Notes: generated by a model not told the origin, from the sequence alone. A DNA stretch of 64,000 bases from Angiostrongylus vasorum (GCA_018806985.1 JADANN010000375.1:2604001-2668000); one strand, 5' to 3'. Shown: positions 1-12,654, numbered from the stretch's first letter. A program made the numbers and translations.

Positions 1-804
1 ATGAAGATATTGGCATAAAATTAAAGAAATAATAGAAGATTGTACCTAGCAGTGAGTCAATCACAGTAGTAATGGGTTTTAAGTGAGGGCAACTGGACAG
101 CAGATGTCAGAGGCCCCTGCAGTTACACACGTGTTCGTTGGTTTAATCTCAAGCAAAGCGCTGTTTATGTATCTCTTCCTCCAAAACTGAAAATTGGTAG
201 CCAAATTCTCTGGGAGGTTAAAAACACCGACTTCATAGGTCGGCACTTCCCTCTACGCTGCGTCGAATGGAATCGAATGAACGACGTATTTCTATGGAAT
301 TGATTAAGGTGTAAAGCCTTATGCTCTTCCTTCAACGCTTTTAGCAGTAGAAAATCTATGGAATATTTCCTTGGGCTTGCAATTTTTGGCACCATCCCGT
401 GAAATCCAATCCATTTTTCGGCTTACGTTTCTATTTTTTGTCGAGTTTTCATTCATTTCATGAAGTTGTTCATATGCAGTCAAGCATCGTATACAATCCT
501 TCAAGAGTTTCTCGCTTCCATGAAGTTCTATAGACTTTTCCGAACTTTAATGTACTAGTGGAATACTATGGAATATTTGGTTGAAACGGAAGCACTAATA
601 CACAATGAGGGCAGAAAACTGTTTATTTCTTGGTGAGGTGTGCGGATAATAGTACATACTACCAATGGAATAGTCCTAGTAACAAAACTTCAGCAGCATT
701 GTCATCTACTGAAAAGAGTACATCACTCAGATGATATAAAACCGCTCTTTTTGGCAAAATATAAAATTGCTGGTTATGTCATGGGCGTTTTTTTTCTACT
801 TTAA

Positions 805-888
805 ATGGAGATGTCTGAAACGTCAAACCGCTCGGTGGAGTGTCGTAGGAAAGAATTGGCGACGTTCCGGTGGGATCATATTTACAAG
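805..888 (+). CDS. Possible first coding exon, unidentified
   Basis: An ATG after a T-rich stretch opens 28 codons (starting MEMSETSNRS and ending WDHIYK) that stop at a plausible donor, AAG then GTAACA, in phase 0. A further block at 1649-1729 with a TTTCAG acceptor and GTAAGA donor could be a later exon in another phase. No family was recognised. The call rests on splice context only. Confidence 0.25.
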
Positions 889-2270
889 GTAACAAACTTT
901 CTCTCTATTCATAGCGGTCTTCGGCAGCGTACTAGGAAAAGACCTGAAAACGATTTAACATGGTTATCTATGGATTCTGGAAAAGGCCATTCCCTTTGGG
1001 CATCCAGAATGCCAATGAGTGAAAAAGAACATAGACCACTGGGACAGATCGTAACCAACATGTCACCCGCACCATCTGTGTAAATTAACGGTCGCTGGAT
1101 AAGAAAACGAAGAAAAGAGAATTCCAAAGGCGTGTGTGGTGATCAACCTCACGACTATGCAAGTATTTAAGCATAAGATTAAAATGATAAGATGCTGACC
1201 AAATCCTGAACGAAGGGCATCCATTCGATCGCATTCGTAACATTTTATACATGATTTAGTCCATTTTATGAATACAGTGACTTTCCGAGTTTCTATCAAT
1301 ATGACGTCAGTGTTCTTCAATTTTCCGAATGAAGCCAGATACCGATTTTTGAGAGACCGAAATGATGGAGAGCTTATTCCCGGAGCGCGTGATTGAACCA
1401 AGGACCGAACATTGGTGTATTGCAAGGCACCTCTAACCATTATACGAAGTGAGTGCGATTGAATATTAACTTAGACATTGTTCTCAACCGTAGAGGAATG
1501 GAACTCGTGGTTTTCCCCGATAGTGGAAACAAAATAACAGTGCTTGTGTATTGCAAAGTATCTCTAGCCATTCCTCTGTACGTTATTCTAGAATGTATGC
1601 AAGGACACTTTATGCCAAACACTAACGTTCTTAGGCCTTCTAGCGAAAATTTCAGAAAATCTCATATTTTTCAACTAGACACTACAGAAAGAAGCTGGAA
1701 AGGTTGGGAAGGGAAGTTGTGCCATAAGGTAAGACGAGTCTTCTATGAGAATTTCCTACCAGGCCCTAACTAGAGTTGAATAGAAGATATTCCCTTAAAG
1801 TGCAGAGAAGACGAAAAACGCCGACGATTTTGGTTTTTTTTTCTTGGAGCGATAGTGTTCGATTCTCAGATCGTGCTCATCTTCGTCACATGATCGGAAC
1901 ATGAAAGGGTTTCATGGATGTGATTGGACCAAACAAGTCCGATTTCTATCCAGTTCTCTATGACCTCATTCCGGTCATGTGCTCGCGTTCAATCTATTCA
2001 CTTTATCCCTAGTATTGACATTCACTTGATCAATACACAGAAAAAATTATTACATTTGTATGAGAATTAGAGACAATAATGTTCGATGGAACATCAACCG
2101 AAATGTTTACGAGTTCTGAATTGAATGCACGTAATGAGGATATATGTTTGAATATACAAAAAACGACACCAACAGACTAAAAAAAGCGCTGATCAGTGAT
2201 AACAACAGAACAATAAAAACTTTAGAAAGACGATCATTTTCATCGATGAATCGAAGTAGTAGAAGCAGAT

Positions 2271-2320
2271 GACGACGACGACGACGACGATGATGATGAT
2301 GACGACGACGGTGATGACGG
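2271..2320. repeat. GAC/GAT trinucleotide tract
   Basis: About 50 bp of GAC then GAT repeats; both strands give open low-complexity frames that are not genes. Confidence 0.85.
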
Positions 2321-2672
2321 CGGCATGGACACGAGGAGCGCAACAAGCATATCACGGCTGCCATGCAAGAGCATACTGACCGTTCTTTTCGATCTTACAC
2401 GTTTTTCCTTCCTAAACAATACCTTCGTCCACAATCGATGAAAAAAATCCTAAGGACTTTCCAGATGCATTGAAAAATTCCGCCCTTAAATACATTTCAG
2501 TGATTATAATTCTCATCAACAGTAAATGAAAATAATGGGGTGAATCGGTTGATAAAAGCGAGCGTCGCTGTTTATCAACTTAATTCGAAAATATTTAATT
2601 TGAAACCTATCCACTTTTCTCTTGGTAAGCAATCACGAGCTTGTTGCTCTATTCTTTACTAAAAAAAAACAA

Positions 2673-2708
2673 GCTGACGTTTCGGCGGATTTAGCCCTCT
2701 TCAGAGCA
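2673..2708 (-). ncRNA. Hammerhead-like ribozyme module
   Basis: On the minus strand: TGCT, CTGAAGA, GGGC with a seven-base loop and GCC, GAAAC, GTC, AGC. Both core boxes and the cleavage triplet are intact. It lies directly beside a hairpin at 2713-2886, as expected for the end of a retroelement. Confidence 0.5.
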
Positions 2709-2712
2709 TGGG

Positions 2713-2886
2713 AAAGTCAAGTTGACTGAAATCCACCCAGCCAACCACCTCCATAACCAAAGCAGAGAAAACGCTGAACCAAGATTCTAACATCGCTCTA
2801 TTCGCGCATTTCGGTTTGTGTCGTAGTTTCGTGTTTTCTCTCTTCGTTTATGGAGGAGTTTGGCTGGGTGGATTGCAGTCAACTTG
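2713..2886. repeat. Inverted repeat (hairpin) beside a hammerhead-like module
   Basis: The arm at 2713-2770 (AGTTGACTGAAATCCACCC and on) is mirrored at about 2828-2886 (GGGTGGATTGCAGTCAACT). The arms are about 57 bp with a 57-bp loop and a few mismatches. Confidence 0.75.
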
Positions 2887-3254
2887 ATCACCAAGAAAAC
2901 AGTGAATTATTCGACTAATACCGAAGTTAATAGAAAGTCGGTCTACGGAATTATAACCTGGAATTTTTTCCTGTTCATTGGAGTATTTTGGTTGCTGCTT
3001 TCAATTCATGTCTATATCCCAACCTTTTTCATCCGTAAATGATTCTGAGAATAACCCAGAAAAAAAATGGATAGTAACCCTTTGCGACATTTTCGGTCAC
3101 CCCCGTCACTAATTTCCGCTTCTAGTTTTCACGGTCTCCAATTTATTTTTCTTCTCTTTCGAATATTTGCTTATTTTCAGCCATTTTCAAAATCCATATA
3201 ATTAATTAAACTCCTAATGCTAAAATAAAAACCAAACTAAATTAATTCCTCCCA

Positions 3255-3520
3255 ACAGTTTACCACCTCATGGTGGCTGCGAGGTGTTCCTGTGTGTCGG
3301 GCTGCAATGTACAGCGGGAGATTCATCCCCCGGCAGGGTCTTCCATGCTGAGAAGGCGTCCGGCGTTTCCATCAGGAAGCCCAGCTAAGAGTAAACCAAT
3401 ACCAGGATCCACCATTGTGCTGGTATCAAATTAGTCGTATCGTGGCAAATCTACCTCTGATGGACAAAGGCTGCGTAGTGAAGACGGGCCATCGGGGCCA
3501 TCCAAGTATCCAAGTATATA
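3255..3520 (+). repeat. Dispersed repeat B, internally deleted copy
   Basis: Begins CCCAACAGTTTACCACCTCA, contains AATACCAGGATCCACCATTG and ends CCATCCAAGTATCCAAGTAT; the middle block with the GACCTCGGGACTCC motif is absent. Confidence 0.75.
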
Positions 3521-3847
3521 ATTAATTACCGTAAACTTCACTACTTTTCCTTTAAATCCCACCAAATTGTCTTTTTGATAAACAAGTTCACACATTGCTT
3601 GCCAACTTGTCACATTTCAATATCCGGGTTTGAACAATGTTTAAAACAGAAATATTTCCTTTTTACATTGACGGTAAATAGCTATTTTTTGCCAGGTTGC
3701 TTAATCGAGTTCCTTCATCCAGTGGTGGTTGTTTTAAAGGCAAACAACTAAGCCATTCAGAAGACTACTTAGCAATTCAATTGGTTTTTCCGCAAGTACC
3801 GCATATATATTTTTTCCGTATATATAAACATATGCATATGCAAATGT

Positions 3848-3897
<50 letters not shown>

Positions 3898-3920
3898 TAC
3901 TGTATATATACTATATATGT
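3848..3920. repeat. TA dinucleotide microsatellite
   Basis: More than 20 TA units, then imperfect TATAC/TATATG units. Confidence 0.9.
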
Positions 3921-4109
3921 ACACATATGTGCTTCTTATGCCCTTGTCGTATCTGTTCAAAGGTTAAACCGTCACCAACTGAGATCACATTACTCTGGTC
4001 TCAATTCTAAGCTGGACTTTACTTTGAACTAGCTGAAAAACGAAAAAGAAACGAAATTGGCTGGAAGCATTATTACAGCTATGACGAGAACTAGTGGAAG
4101 ACAATCGTA

Positions 4110-4250
4110 AATAAGAGCGAGAGTGCGAGAGAAAAAAAGAAAGAGGAAGTACAGAAAGTATGGGGAAAGAGGAAAGAGTAGAGAGATAGAAAGGGTGCAG
4201 AGGGCTGAAAGAGAGAGGGAAAAAGAGAGACAGGGAGAAGTGCTGATGAA
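4110..4250. repeat. Purine-rich tract
   Basis: About 140 bp in which the plus strand is almost entirely A and G (AGAGAG, GAAAGA units). Confidence 0.8.
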
Positions 4251-4344
4251 GTCTTTGACAATTTTAGGGTGTTAAAAACCACTGGCTCCCCGTTGATTGT
4301 CAATTTTCTCATGAATCATTTTATTTTAAATCACTCTGTCATAT

Positions 4345-4631
4345 GGGCGCGCGTGGCGCAGTGGTTGGAGGCGCCACTGCGACACACACGTGGAATCGAT
4401 TCCCGCGCCCATGACCCAACAAGCCCTCCATCCCTACGGGGTCGGCAAATTGGTACCACACTTGTCTGGGAGGATAGCAGCTCTGGCTCGATACATCGAT
4501 AGGCCACCGCGAGTCATTGTAAAGGGCAGATATGAATTCAATCACCTCCAACGATACTTAGTGAAGTCGAGTGCATGCGGCATCCCTCAGGGGATTGATC
4601 AACGCCGAGAGCTTTATCCTTTAGCCTTTAT
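4345..4631 (+). repeat. SINE-A, near full length
   Basis: A tRNA-derived head with an A box (TGGCGCAGTGGTTGG) and B box (GGAATCGATTCC) is followed by a conserved body (ATTGGTACCA, CTCGATACATCGATAGGCC) and a tail of ATCCTTT units. No poly(A) is seen. It serves as the reference copy for the family here. Confidence 0.85.
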
Positions 4632-4847
4632 CACTCAGTCATTTGGTCACATCAACGTGTTAGAGAGATGTTCTTGAGAGTCGCACATTCCGAAGTTCAT
4701 TTCCCATCATCATGACGGTTCAAGCCGAGAAAAAATAGCATGTTATCACTAGGGAGACTTAGCTTAAGGTAAAGCAATCTTCAAATCCTCCATCCTTCAA
4801 GTTCAAACGTATTCACCAATTGGAAAAAATTCTCTCATCTATTTCAG

Positions 4848-5168
4848 AGTGGAGTGATTTCTGGATATATTGTGGAATTTTGCGCCAAGCATTGTCGTGA
4901 TTTCCAGTTTTCTATGATGACAGGCACACTCCGACGACAACGAAGCGACCTTGACGCAAACGAGATGGATGAAGCAGCGAATGACGAACGAGTAACGAGA
5001 ATATCTGGCTCAATGATTGCTTTTTACCGGTATATCGAAGGTGTTTTCTACGATTATGAGCTTAAAAACTCTGAAGGAAGTCCATGGAAGTCCAACAACG
5101 ACTACAGAGGACCTCGAACATTAGGACACATTACAGTAAATGTGTTACAAATCTCTTATGAAGCTCAG
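4848..5168 (+). CDS. Internal coding exon of an unidentified plus-strand gene
   Basis: A 107-codon open block is bounded by a consensus acceptor (CTATTTCAG) and donor (CAG then GTAATA). Both junctions are phase 0. Its composition is protein-like and mixed, for example DANEMDEAANDERVTRISG, IAFYRYIEGVFYDYE and LGHITVNVLQISYEAQ. I do not recognise the family. No partner exon was found with certainty; 805-888 and 1649-1729 are upstream candidates on the same strand. Confidence 0.6.
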
Positions 5169-5357
5169 GTAATAATCACATGCCGTTCTTCACCTTGAGG
5201 ACTCATCTAACACCAGTTGAACATCATGAGTCCGAATGGCTTCTTAACGAATCTTCTCCACTTTTTGCTAGCTCTCTACGGGTTTGTCGAAAATGCATAA
5301 AAACTTTCCTCCTTAGTCCTCCTGGGTAGCTATTAGTTAAGCAGATAAGTCGGTTAA

Positions 5358-5634
5358 TAAAGGATAAAGGATAAAGCTCTCGACGTTGATCAATCCTTGA
5401 AGGATGCGCCATGCATTCGACTTCATTAAGCATCGTTTGAAAGTGACTGGCCTTTACAGTGACTCGCGATGGTCTACCGATGTATCGAGCCAGTGCTGCC
5501 ATCCTCGCAGACAAGTCTGGTACCAATGTTCCGACCCCGGAGGGATGGAAGACTTGGTGGGCCACAGACGCGTGGATCGATTCCACGTGTGTATCGCAAT
5601 GGCGCCTGCAACCACTGTGCCACACGCGCCCTAA
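5358..5634 (-). repeat. SINE-A copy
   Basis: Full-length inverted copy with three AAAGGAT tail units and the CGATACATCGGTAG body motif. Confidence 0.85.
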
Positions 5635-6385
5635 GCCGGTTAATACCTCCCTTAAATGATCTCTTCAATCTTTTTTCTATTATACTTTATTAGTCGCCGA
5701 TGAGAACATTTAAACAGGACAATGACCAATAGTCCTTAATTCAAATCTTAACCCAATCTTTGCTCCATCTCACTTTGGATCCCGTATTCTGAAAAGTCGA
5801 ATTCCTCCTCGATTTCTCAATTTATCATGATATCATCACTTATCGGCTATATGTGTGCATCGAGGAAAAAATGTTCGGAAAAAAAACTGATTTTTTTTAA
5901 AAAATTTCTCAGAAAGCTAATTTCAGAAGCAGTTCTGAATAGTTTATAGTTTGCAGAGGAAGGCGTTGTATAGCGCCTGGTTGATCTCAGCGATAAATCA
6001 CCCAAGGAAATGGTGGAAAAGTCCTCATAGAGCACTTTAACGAAAGCAGCCCAGCTCACTTAACCGGAAGCAGCCCCAGCTAAGTCTAGTAAAGCTGTGA
6101 ATGAAAAGGAAACGATCTTCATTGAAGAAGAAATCCATTTATAAAGCGTAGAACTCTCCCTCTATAAAGGTCACCGAAGGCTTTTAATGAAAATTTGGGA
6201 TTGGTCTGGCACATCTATCCTAGAAAAAAGTTAATCATTTCAACTAAGAAACTACAAATCACATAGAAATTAATGGTGGCTAGTGAACAAGTGTGAACCA
6301 GTCATGTAACAAATGCAAAACAAGCTATTATGAGAACTAAACTAGGTTTGGCTTCTTTCTGCAACTAAGAATGCTTAGACACCTA

Positions 6386-6663
6386 TAAAAGGATAAAGGA
6401 TAAATTTCTCGGCGTTGATCAATCCTTGAGGGATGCGCCATGACTTCATAAAACATCGTTGGAAGTGATTGAATGCATATCTGGCTTTTACAATGACTCG
6501 CGGTGGTCTACCGATGTATCGAGCCAGAGTAGCTGTCCTCCCAGACAACTCTGGTACCAACTTGCCGAAACGGAGGGGTAAAAAGCTTCGTGGGCCATGA
6601 GCGCAGGGATCGATTCCGCGTGTGTGTTGCTGGGCGCCTCCGACCATTGCGCCACGGGCACCC
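6386..6663 (-). repeat. SINE-A copy
   Basis: Full-length minus-strand copy: GGCGCAATGG A box, AAGGATAAAGGATAAA tail. Confidence 0.85.
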
Positions 6664-7547
6664 TACTAAGCACCTATACTAGCCTCAAATCAGAAGCATC
6701 ACCTTTACTCATCGCACGAACTTTTTATTTTTTTCTCTTACATGCAGTAAAAACGATATCGTAGTACGCACTTTTCCATCTTTTGAGGGTGTTCCCGTTT
6801 GAAAATGTTGTATTTTCTTATAAAATTATCTTCCTTTATTCTTTCTTTTACCTATTCATGCCTTAGCTCATTTCTTAAACTGACCGTACTTAAAAAGCTT
6901 TCACTTATTTTTTTCGGACATTCTTCAGTGCTTTTCCATGTATGACGGAGCACCTTTCCTTTTAAAGTACTCTCTTTATTTCCATCATTTTCATGATATC
7001 ATTATTATTTAAGCATTGCTGATAATGGAAAGCACTTGCGGCTCTTATTGACGCCCTTGTGAGAAATAGCTTCTAACCTCATCTGCTAGCAGATTTAGAA
7101 GAATTTCCATCTAACCTCTACAACATCTTTCGTTCCTCTACCGAAAAGCGGGTGAAATAACCTTCGGATGTCGAAATGGAATATACGTCAAGGGTCCTTT
7201 CCCTCCTAAAGACAACCTACCAAGGAGAGCATGAGAAAGAGTTAAATTCTGCGTAACTAAGAGCAAGCCAAGTCCATGAATTCACAGAACTTTGGTAGCA
7301 GCCTGTAGCTTACCACATCTCTCTCTGATCCACAACTACCGACAACATCGAATTGTGAAGCCTTACTGGCAACTCATTCACTGCTATCTCAAGAAATCAG
7401 TGCAAAAACGCCTAACCATTTTTTTGCCGCACAACTCGCATTTCTTATCAATAGTTGTCTAGCAAAATGTTCAAATAGCTAGACTTATCAAAAATTGTAA
7501 CTTAAAAGAAGTAATACACCGGCACAGTAAAACGAAGCCGTTCTAAC

Positions 7548-7658
7548 CTTGAAGTGGGATTTGTAGGCAAAATCGTCAAGTGCGACCACGGTTTCAAATT
7601 TCCCACCAAGTGTCGATTCGGCCATCTTTTGAATTTCATCGGCAGCAGATAAGAGATC
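7548..7658 (-). CDS. Internal coding exon of an unidentified minus-strand gene
   Basis: On the minus strand, TTTTCCACAG precedes 37 codons (DLLSAADEIQKMAES, then LGGKFETVVALDDFAYKS), followed by a GTTAG donor of the same type used in smk-1 and vps-60. Both ends are phase 0. The family is not recognised. It may belong with the exon at 16405-16477, but that exon ends in phase 1, so at least one further exon would be needed between them. Confidence 0.5.
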
Positions 7659-7983
7659 CTGTGGAAAATCTTTAGTCTTTCATGTCTGCATAGTCATTTT
7701 ATTCCTGCTTTTCATATTTCATTTTTTCATGACATTCCTGTTGAGGGATCTATCATGTCTTGAATTTATCTTGAAAACCGTCAGAAATCTCGTGAAGATC
7801 TGTATTTTTTACGATGGATCTCGTGAAGCTGAAAAGTTATCCTCAGTAGAGTTTTCTCTTAGTGAACATAATATAAATAAAGAGCTACTCAATTGTAATA
7901 AAGGAAACAAATGCTAAATTCTTTGCTTCTCTTTACTTCTACTGGAATAGGTGAATTTTGTAAAAGATTTATAGTAACCACAA

Positions 7984-8135
7984 CGATGCTGAGACATTTG
8001 CAAAACTCCGGACCGCAGGTGTCTGCTGTGGGGGAACGAACGTGCTATTGTCCTTTCCGGGGAGTACACGTTCACCACCACACTATGCGGGTCCTTCGTT
8101 TCGCCTGTCTCTCAGCTAGTTCTATCGATCTCTGC
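7984..8135 (-). repeat. SINE-C copy
   Basis: Family marked by GATATTTGCAAAACTCCGGACC at its end and CGAAGGACCCGCATxGTGT at its head, with a GCGTTCGTTCCCC B-box-like segment. Probably tRNA-derived; about 150 bp. Confidence 0.6.
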
Positions 8136-8870
8136 CATCAGCAATCACCCGTCAACGGGATTGATCTTGGGAGCCCACATCGGCATTGAACCCAGTCAAG
8201 CTGAGGCTGTAGTTGAAATCATAGTGTTTACTTTTTTTGTTTTATAAAAATAAAAAAGCAAACACTGAGGATTTACAATGCTTTATTATTTTATCTAAAA
8301 CGAATTGTGCTCAAAATAAAGGCATTTCTCTATATAATTCTCGAACAGATAATTATACAACTAGCATACTGTACCTTTCCGCCCATTGCTCCTTTCATTG
8401 CTGCTTCCAGTTCCTTATTACAACAAGTGAAACCTAAAAACTCACTAGTTACCTCAGAAACAGTAGTTTTTTGTTGAGTGAACTCCTCCCAAGAATCATA
8501 GATGGAGGTAGGCTTTTCATTTAGAAACAGTTTAGGCTTTTCGCCTTTCTCTGCTGTGGGGCAATGCAGAGGAGCAAATTACTGAACAGCGTTTTTCCAT
8601 TTCTTCAAGCTAATCCGGCTCAATACTTCCCATGGGCGACACTAGTCATCACTACCTCTAACTCAAATATGAATGCGTTTCCATTAAATTCCAGACATTA
8701 AGAGGTAGTAGTCGTTGTAAAAATTAACGACGTTCGTAGCAATTTGGACTTCGACAGAAACAAAGGTGAACAGGGAATTGATCTTACGAAATCAGCCGAC
8801 AATAAAAGTGCCAGTAACCAAGTTAGTCCACATATTCACTAAGTTAGGAACAGAATTAAGAAAATACAAA

Positions 8871-9146
8871 GCGCTCGGCGTTGATAAATCCCTAAGAGAT
8901 GCTCCAAGCATTCATCTCCATTCGTAGATTCGTAGAGGTGAACGAGTGCACAGTGCATCTACATAATGAATCGTGGTGGTTTTATAGAGGTATCGAGTTA
9001 CTGATTTCGTCCTAACAAAGTCTATAACAATTTGGCGATTTCCAACCGTTCGTGGGGGAGGTTTGGTTAGACTTGAGTTCAGGATCGAGTATCCGACCAT
9101 GCGTGTATCGCACGCCATCTTTAACCACTGCTCCTCAATAGCCCTA
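8871..9146 (-). repeat. Degenerate SINE-A copy
   Basis: The tail (GCGCTCGGCGTTGATAAATC) and scattered body motifs remain; the head is eroded. Confidence 0.5.
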
Positions 9147-9149
9147 TAA

Positions 9150-10970
9150 GGAAGGGTAAGCGCAAAAAATCTAGGGAATCTTAAATGTGCGTCCTAAAAA
9201 GAAGACTTGAAATAGAATTCAAATTGAGGTCGTAGTTGTCAACCTACTTTTTTTCGAATATTCTAGAGAATCTTGTCGTACCAATTTATTCTCGAATGGA
9301 ACGCTAACTACTTGGTCTAAGGTGATGAAAATGCACTTTTTGTATTACCCAAATGATTGTTGATCTTTGGATCATCCTGCTTCGTGATTTCAGTCACTGG
9401 CACTTACCACTGTCGTTGATATAGCAGGTGTCCCGTTGAGAGTTTACGGTGGCGAAAATGCCAAGCAGAAAAACAGAACATGACCTCCGTATGAACCATC
9501 TGAAAAATGCTGGGCAGAAATCTCGTCCTCGGGAGGAAAATCGGATGGCGATTTTGAATAACGGATTCTATTAAGATGTAGTAACACTGTAACACTACCA
9601 ATGACAAGATATAGTGGTGCAAATCCCTTTGACTAGATGTGTAGCGTTTTTATTTTGCGTTTTTACTGTTTCATTTATACCTACAACGTAGAATTGTGTT
9701 TCAAAAACTTCATAAGTTCAGTCGTTGTCAAAAGCTATTTGAATATGTTAAAAAGCTGATAGAAAGATTGGCTGAGTCTTATACGCATTTCATTTCGATA
9801 GTTGCTGAGCTCTGACAGAGATGAATATGCTCTCTGTCATTCAAAATGCCATCATAAATCTTTCTCAACGTTAGAAATATTCCGGTTACTTGCTGAACAA
9901 CGTGGCGCGCACTCTAGTCCCAAACAGCACAGACAAGCGAGAGTCAACAGTGACCTTTCTCATTCCTGCATGGTGGATGGATTCAGGGCATGAAGTCCTT
10001 TTCGCTTCTTCTCTATCATATTTCTTTGTATCCTCTATATACCAGATATATATATATATATATGTGTTTTCTAAGAGCATTTTCATTAGAGAGGGGTTTG
10101 CTTATAAGTGAACCGTATTCTAAATGGCGATAGCGATTCGTAATCTTAAACACGGTATTTACTGCACATCTAGACAAGAGAAACCTAGCAAGCGGCTGGT
10201 GAGAGTACCAAACTCCTTCGGCTGCTCGTCGACGAGATTAAAGATGCTCTTTTGCCAGAGCATATGCATATAAAGTGATAATAAGGACCTCACAAGAAAA
10301 GCATTGCTACTTTTTTCATTGCTGTAGTGTGAAGAGGCTATCCATCAACCACGGCGCGCGACGAGGACAAATTGTGTCCGAACGAGTCACATTTTGATTA
10401 ACCGGGTTAGTGTTGATGACAAACGGTTCGGAGTGCAATCTTTAAGATGGATCCGATTTCGCTTTTCAGTCTAGTTATTAGGAATTTGTTAGTTCTAGTA
10501 GGAGAATATTAGTGCGAGTTAGGGGATAGAACTCCTAAAGACAAAAGGCGAACAAGAACGAAAAACCCACAAACGGTATGCGACTGCTGATCTACTGATG
10601 GAATCGTTTTTCTTTGGAGGAAGTGAAATGAGATGAGATTGATAGTATAGTTAAAGGAGAGAAATTTCGCAACGCAAGCAAAAATTTTTACTACAGCAGA
10701 TCTCAGAGTAGGTCGGTACGGCCACTTAAGAGGCGTTACGGTGTTGTTGAGTAAACATCGCTTTTGAATCCATCAAATTCTACTCGACAGCCGATAACGA
10801 CGGCAAAAAGCACATGGAAACACGGAGAACTCAGCAAATGGAGAAAAAAGCGCTAACAATTTCATAGAACACCACCAGGAAATACAGCATCACCAAAGAA
10901 AACTATAAATTGTCTTGTAATAGTACCCAGGATTGACTTTCTATTAACCTCGGCGTTGGATTATGAATTC
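9150..10970. other. Unassigned region
   Basis: No gene, RNA or repeat family recognised. Short frames here lack splice context. A short TA run lies near 10050. Confidence 0.5.
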
Positions 10971-11054
10971 GTCGTTCTCTCTCAACAATCGCAAGGTTGT
11001 TAAACGAAAGCATACGTTTACTTCCATACAATAACACACATACAACACAATCGT

Positions 11055-11090
11055 AGCTGACGCTTCGGGAGAATCGCCTTCTTCAGAGCC
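11055..11090 (-). ncRNA. Hammerhead-like module relic in palindrome (left)
   Basis: On the minus strand CTGAAGA is intact, but the second box reads GAAG in place of GAAA. The mirror copy lies at 11225-11256. Confidence 0.35.
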
Positions 11091-11224
11091 ACTTTTTCCA
11101 CCCGTCTTCCACCGAGGAAGAACAGCCGCTCAGAGTCGCGTATGGGTGACGACTCAAAATATGTCAACCATACGCGACTCTGAGGCTGCTGTTTTCCTCG
11201 GTGAAAGACGAGGTGAAAAAGGGA

Positions 11225-11256
11225 GCTCTGAGGCGATTATCCCGAAGCGTCAGCTG
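11225..11256 (+). ncRNA. Hammerhead-like module relic in palindrome (right)
   Basis: A shortened core (CTGAGGCG) is followed by GAAGCGTCAGC. Part of the first box and stem II is deleted relative to its mirror copy. Confidence 0.3.
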
Positions 11257-11330
11257 CATGTGTGTATGTGTGTTATGGTATGAAGTAAACGTATATCTGC
11301 TGTAACCTCGCGATGCTGAGAAGAAAACGA

Positions 11331-12650
11331 CAATTTATAAATTGTCTGTTAGTGATTTGCGACTAGTAAAGAATGCGAGAAGAACAGAGCTTGCAACGAT
11401 TTCTTGAGGTTGTCTTAATGTTCTATGAGCCATTCCCGCCCACTAGGATGTGGTTTTTGACGGACGAACTCAATACATCTTAGTTACAACCAAATGAATT
11501 AGAACACTACTACTGGTATTACAGTAGTAAAGAACCATCGAATAGAATCCACAGATCAAAAAATAGATGAACTAGTTCCGGATAAGATTTTACCCGAACA
11601 AGCTTTGAACCTGTAAGAAACATCAGCTTTATTGTGATATATTGTACCGACAACACATCATTACAGCAGCTCAATCATCGATTAAGTAGCACGCCGTTCT
11701 AGATGACGTTTAGCGCAGAGGATGAAGTGCATGAATTCGAATGTAGAGCCACTTGTGAGCGCCTACTGAGAAGGAGGAGCTTTTTGGTGGTGTTGGAGCG
11801 CGGTGGGTGGAATTATGAGAACTTGCGTCGTCCGTAGCTTCCCCGTAGGCCTGTTCTTCTCCGCAATCATCAAGGAGAGGGTATTATACGCGAAACGTCT
11901 GCGTCTCGTCCAGCGGCGAATCCACTCTTCTCAAGAACAGCGAAAGAGACGACATGCCTATTAAGATGGCTACATTGAGGTTAAAGATTTTTCCCAACAA
12001 GATTAAGAAAATAGAAAAAAAATGTGTTCTGGGAAAAAATACTGAGCAGAAAACAATCATATTTCTTTAAACTACGTGATGGGAGTTCTGAGATTTTGTC
12101 CTAGTCAGTAGCAATGTCGACGCTTCGCCGTTGGCTGGTGCTCCATGCAAAAGCAAAGTTTCATTTTGCCCTGCTAAGTCATATAAAAAGCAGGATCATC
12201 ACTAGAATCGTCTGTGTCCCTATAATTTTATTCTTGTCACCTTCGATCTATCTCATCTCACTCTCAATCGCTTGCATCGCTAACAACAAGGTGTTGCGGT
12301 AGCTGCACAAATCTCAGTCCCAGTGTGATCCAGCAGTTTGTTTCCACACAGAGATTCTAAGGCCGAACGATGACGACCAACATGAGTGTTCGAAACATTT
12401 TTATGAATAGCGTTTTAAATCAGTGGACATAAAAATACTTCAAGAAAGAACAGAACTGGAACATCATATTCTCAGTCAAAAAACCTGTGCAGGCATAAAA
12501 GAACAACAAAAAAGAGTTCATGCTGGAAAAATAAAAAGCAAAACATTTTAAGTATAAAAAAAGAGACTTTAGAAAAAGACCAAGAGGAAGAAAAGGACCC
12601 TGTTCTATTTGAATGTATAACACCAAACTTGAGACACGAGGATACAAAAG
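11331..12650. other. Unassigned region
   Basis: Nothing recognised between the palindrome and the SINE-A at 12655. Confidence 0.5.
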
Positions 12651-12654
12651 CTCT

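Larger units (their letters stand above)
1..2670. other. Unassigned region, mostly non-coding
   Basis: Apart from the possible exon at 805-888 and a weak block at 1649-1729, nothing was recognised. Two SINE-A-like head fragments (GTGTATTGCAAGGCACCTC near 1410 and a variant near 1550) suggest old repeat debris. Confidence 0.5.
10971..11330. repeat. Large palindrome with hammerhead-like relics in both arms
   Basis: The left arm (about 10971-11148) and right arm (about 11168-11330) are inverted copies. For example CGTTTACTTCCATACA on the left mirrors the TGGTATGAAGTAAACG region on the right, and the central parts share the CAGAGTCGCGTATGG stretch. The spacer is only about 20 bases. It is probably a foldback element made of retroelement ends. 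Confidence 0.75.

Noticed and set aside
4345..4420. tRNA gene at the A/B box pair
   Set aside because: No foldable acceptor stem or anticodon arm was apparent and the pair recurs with a constant 3' body, so these are SINE heads.
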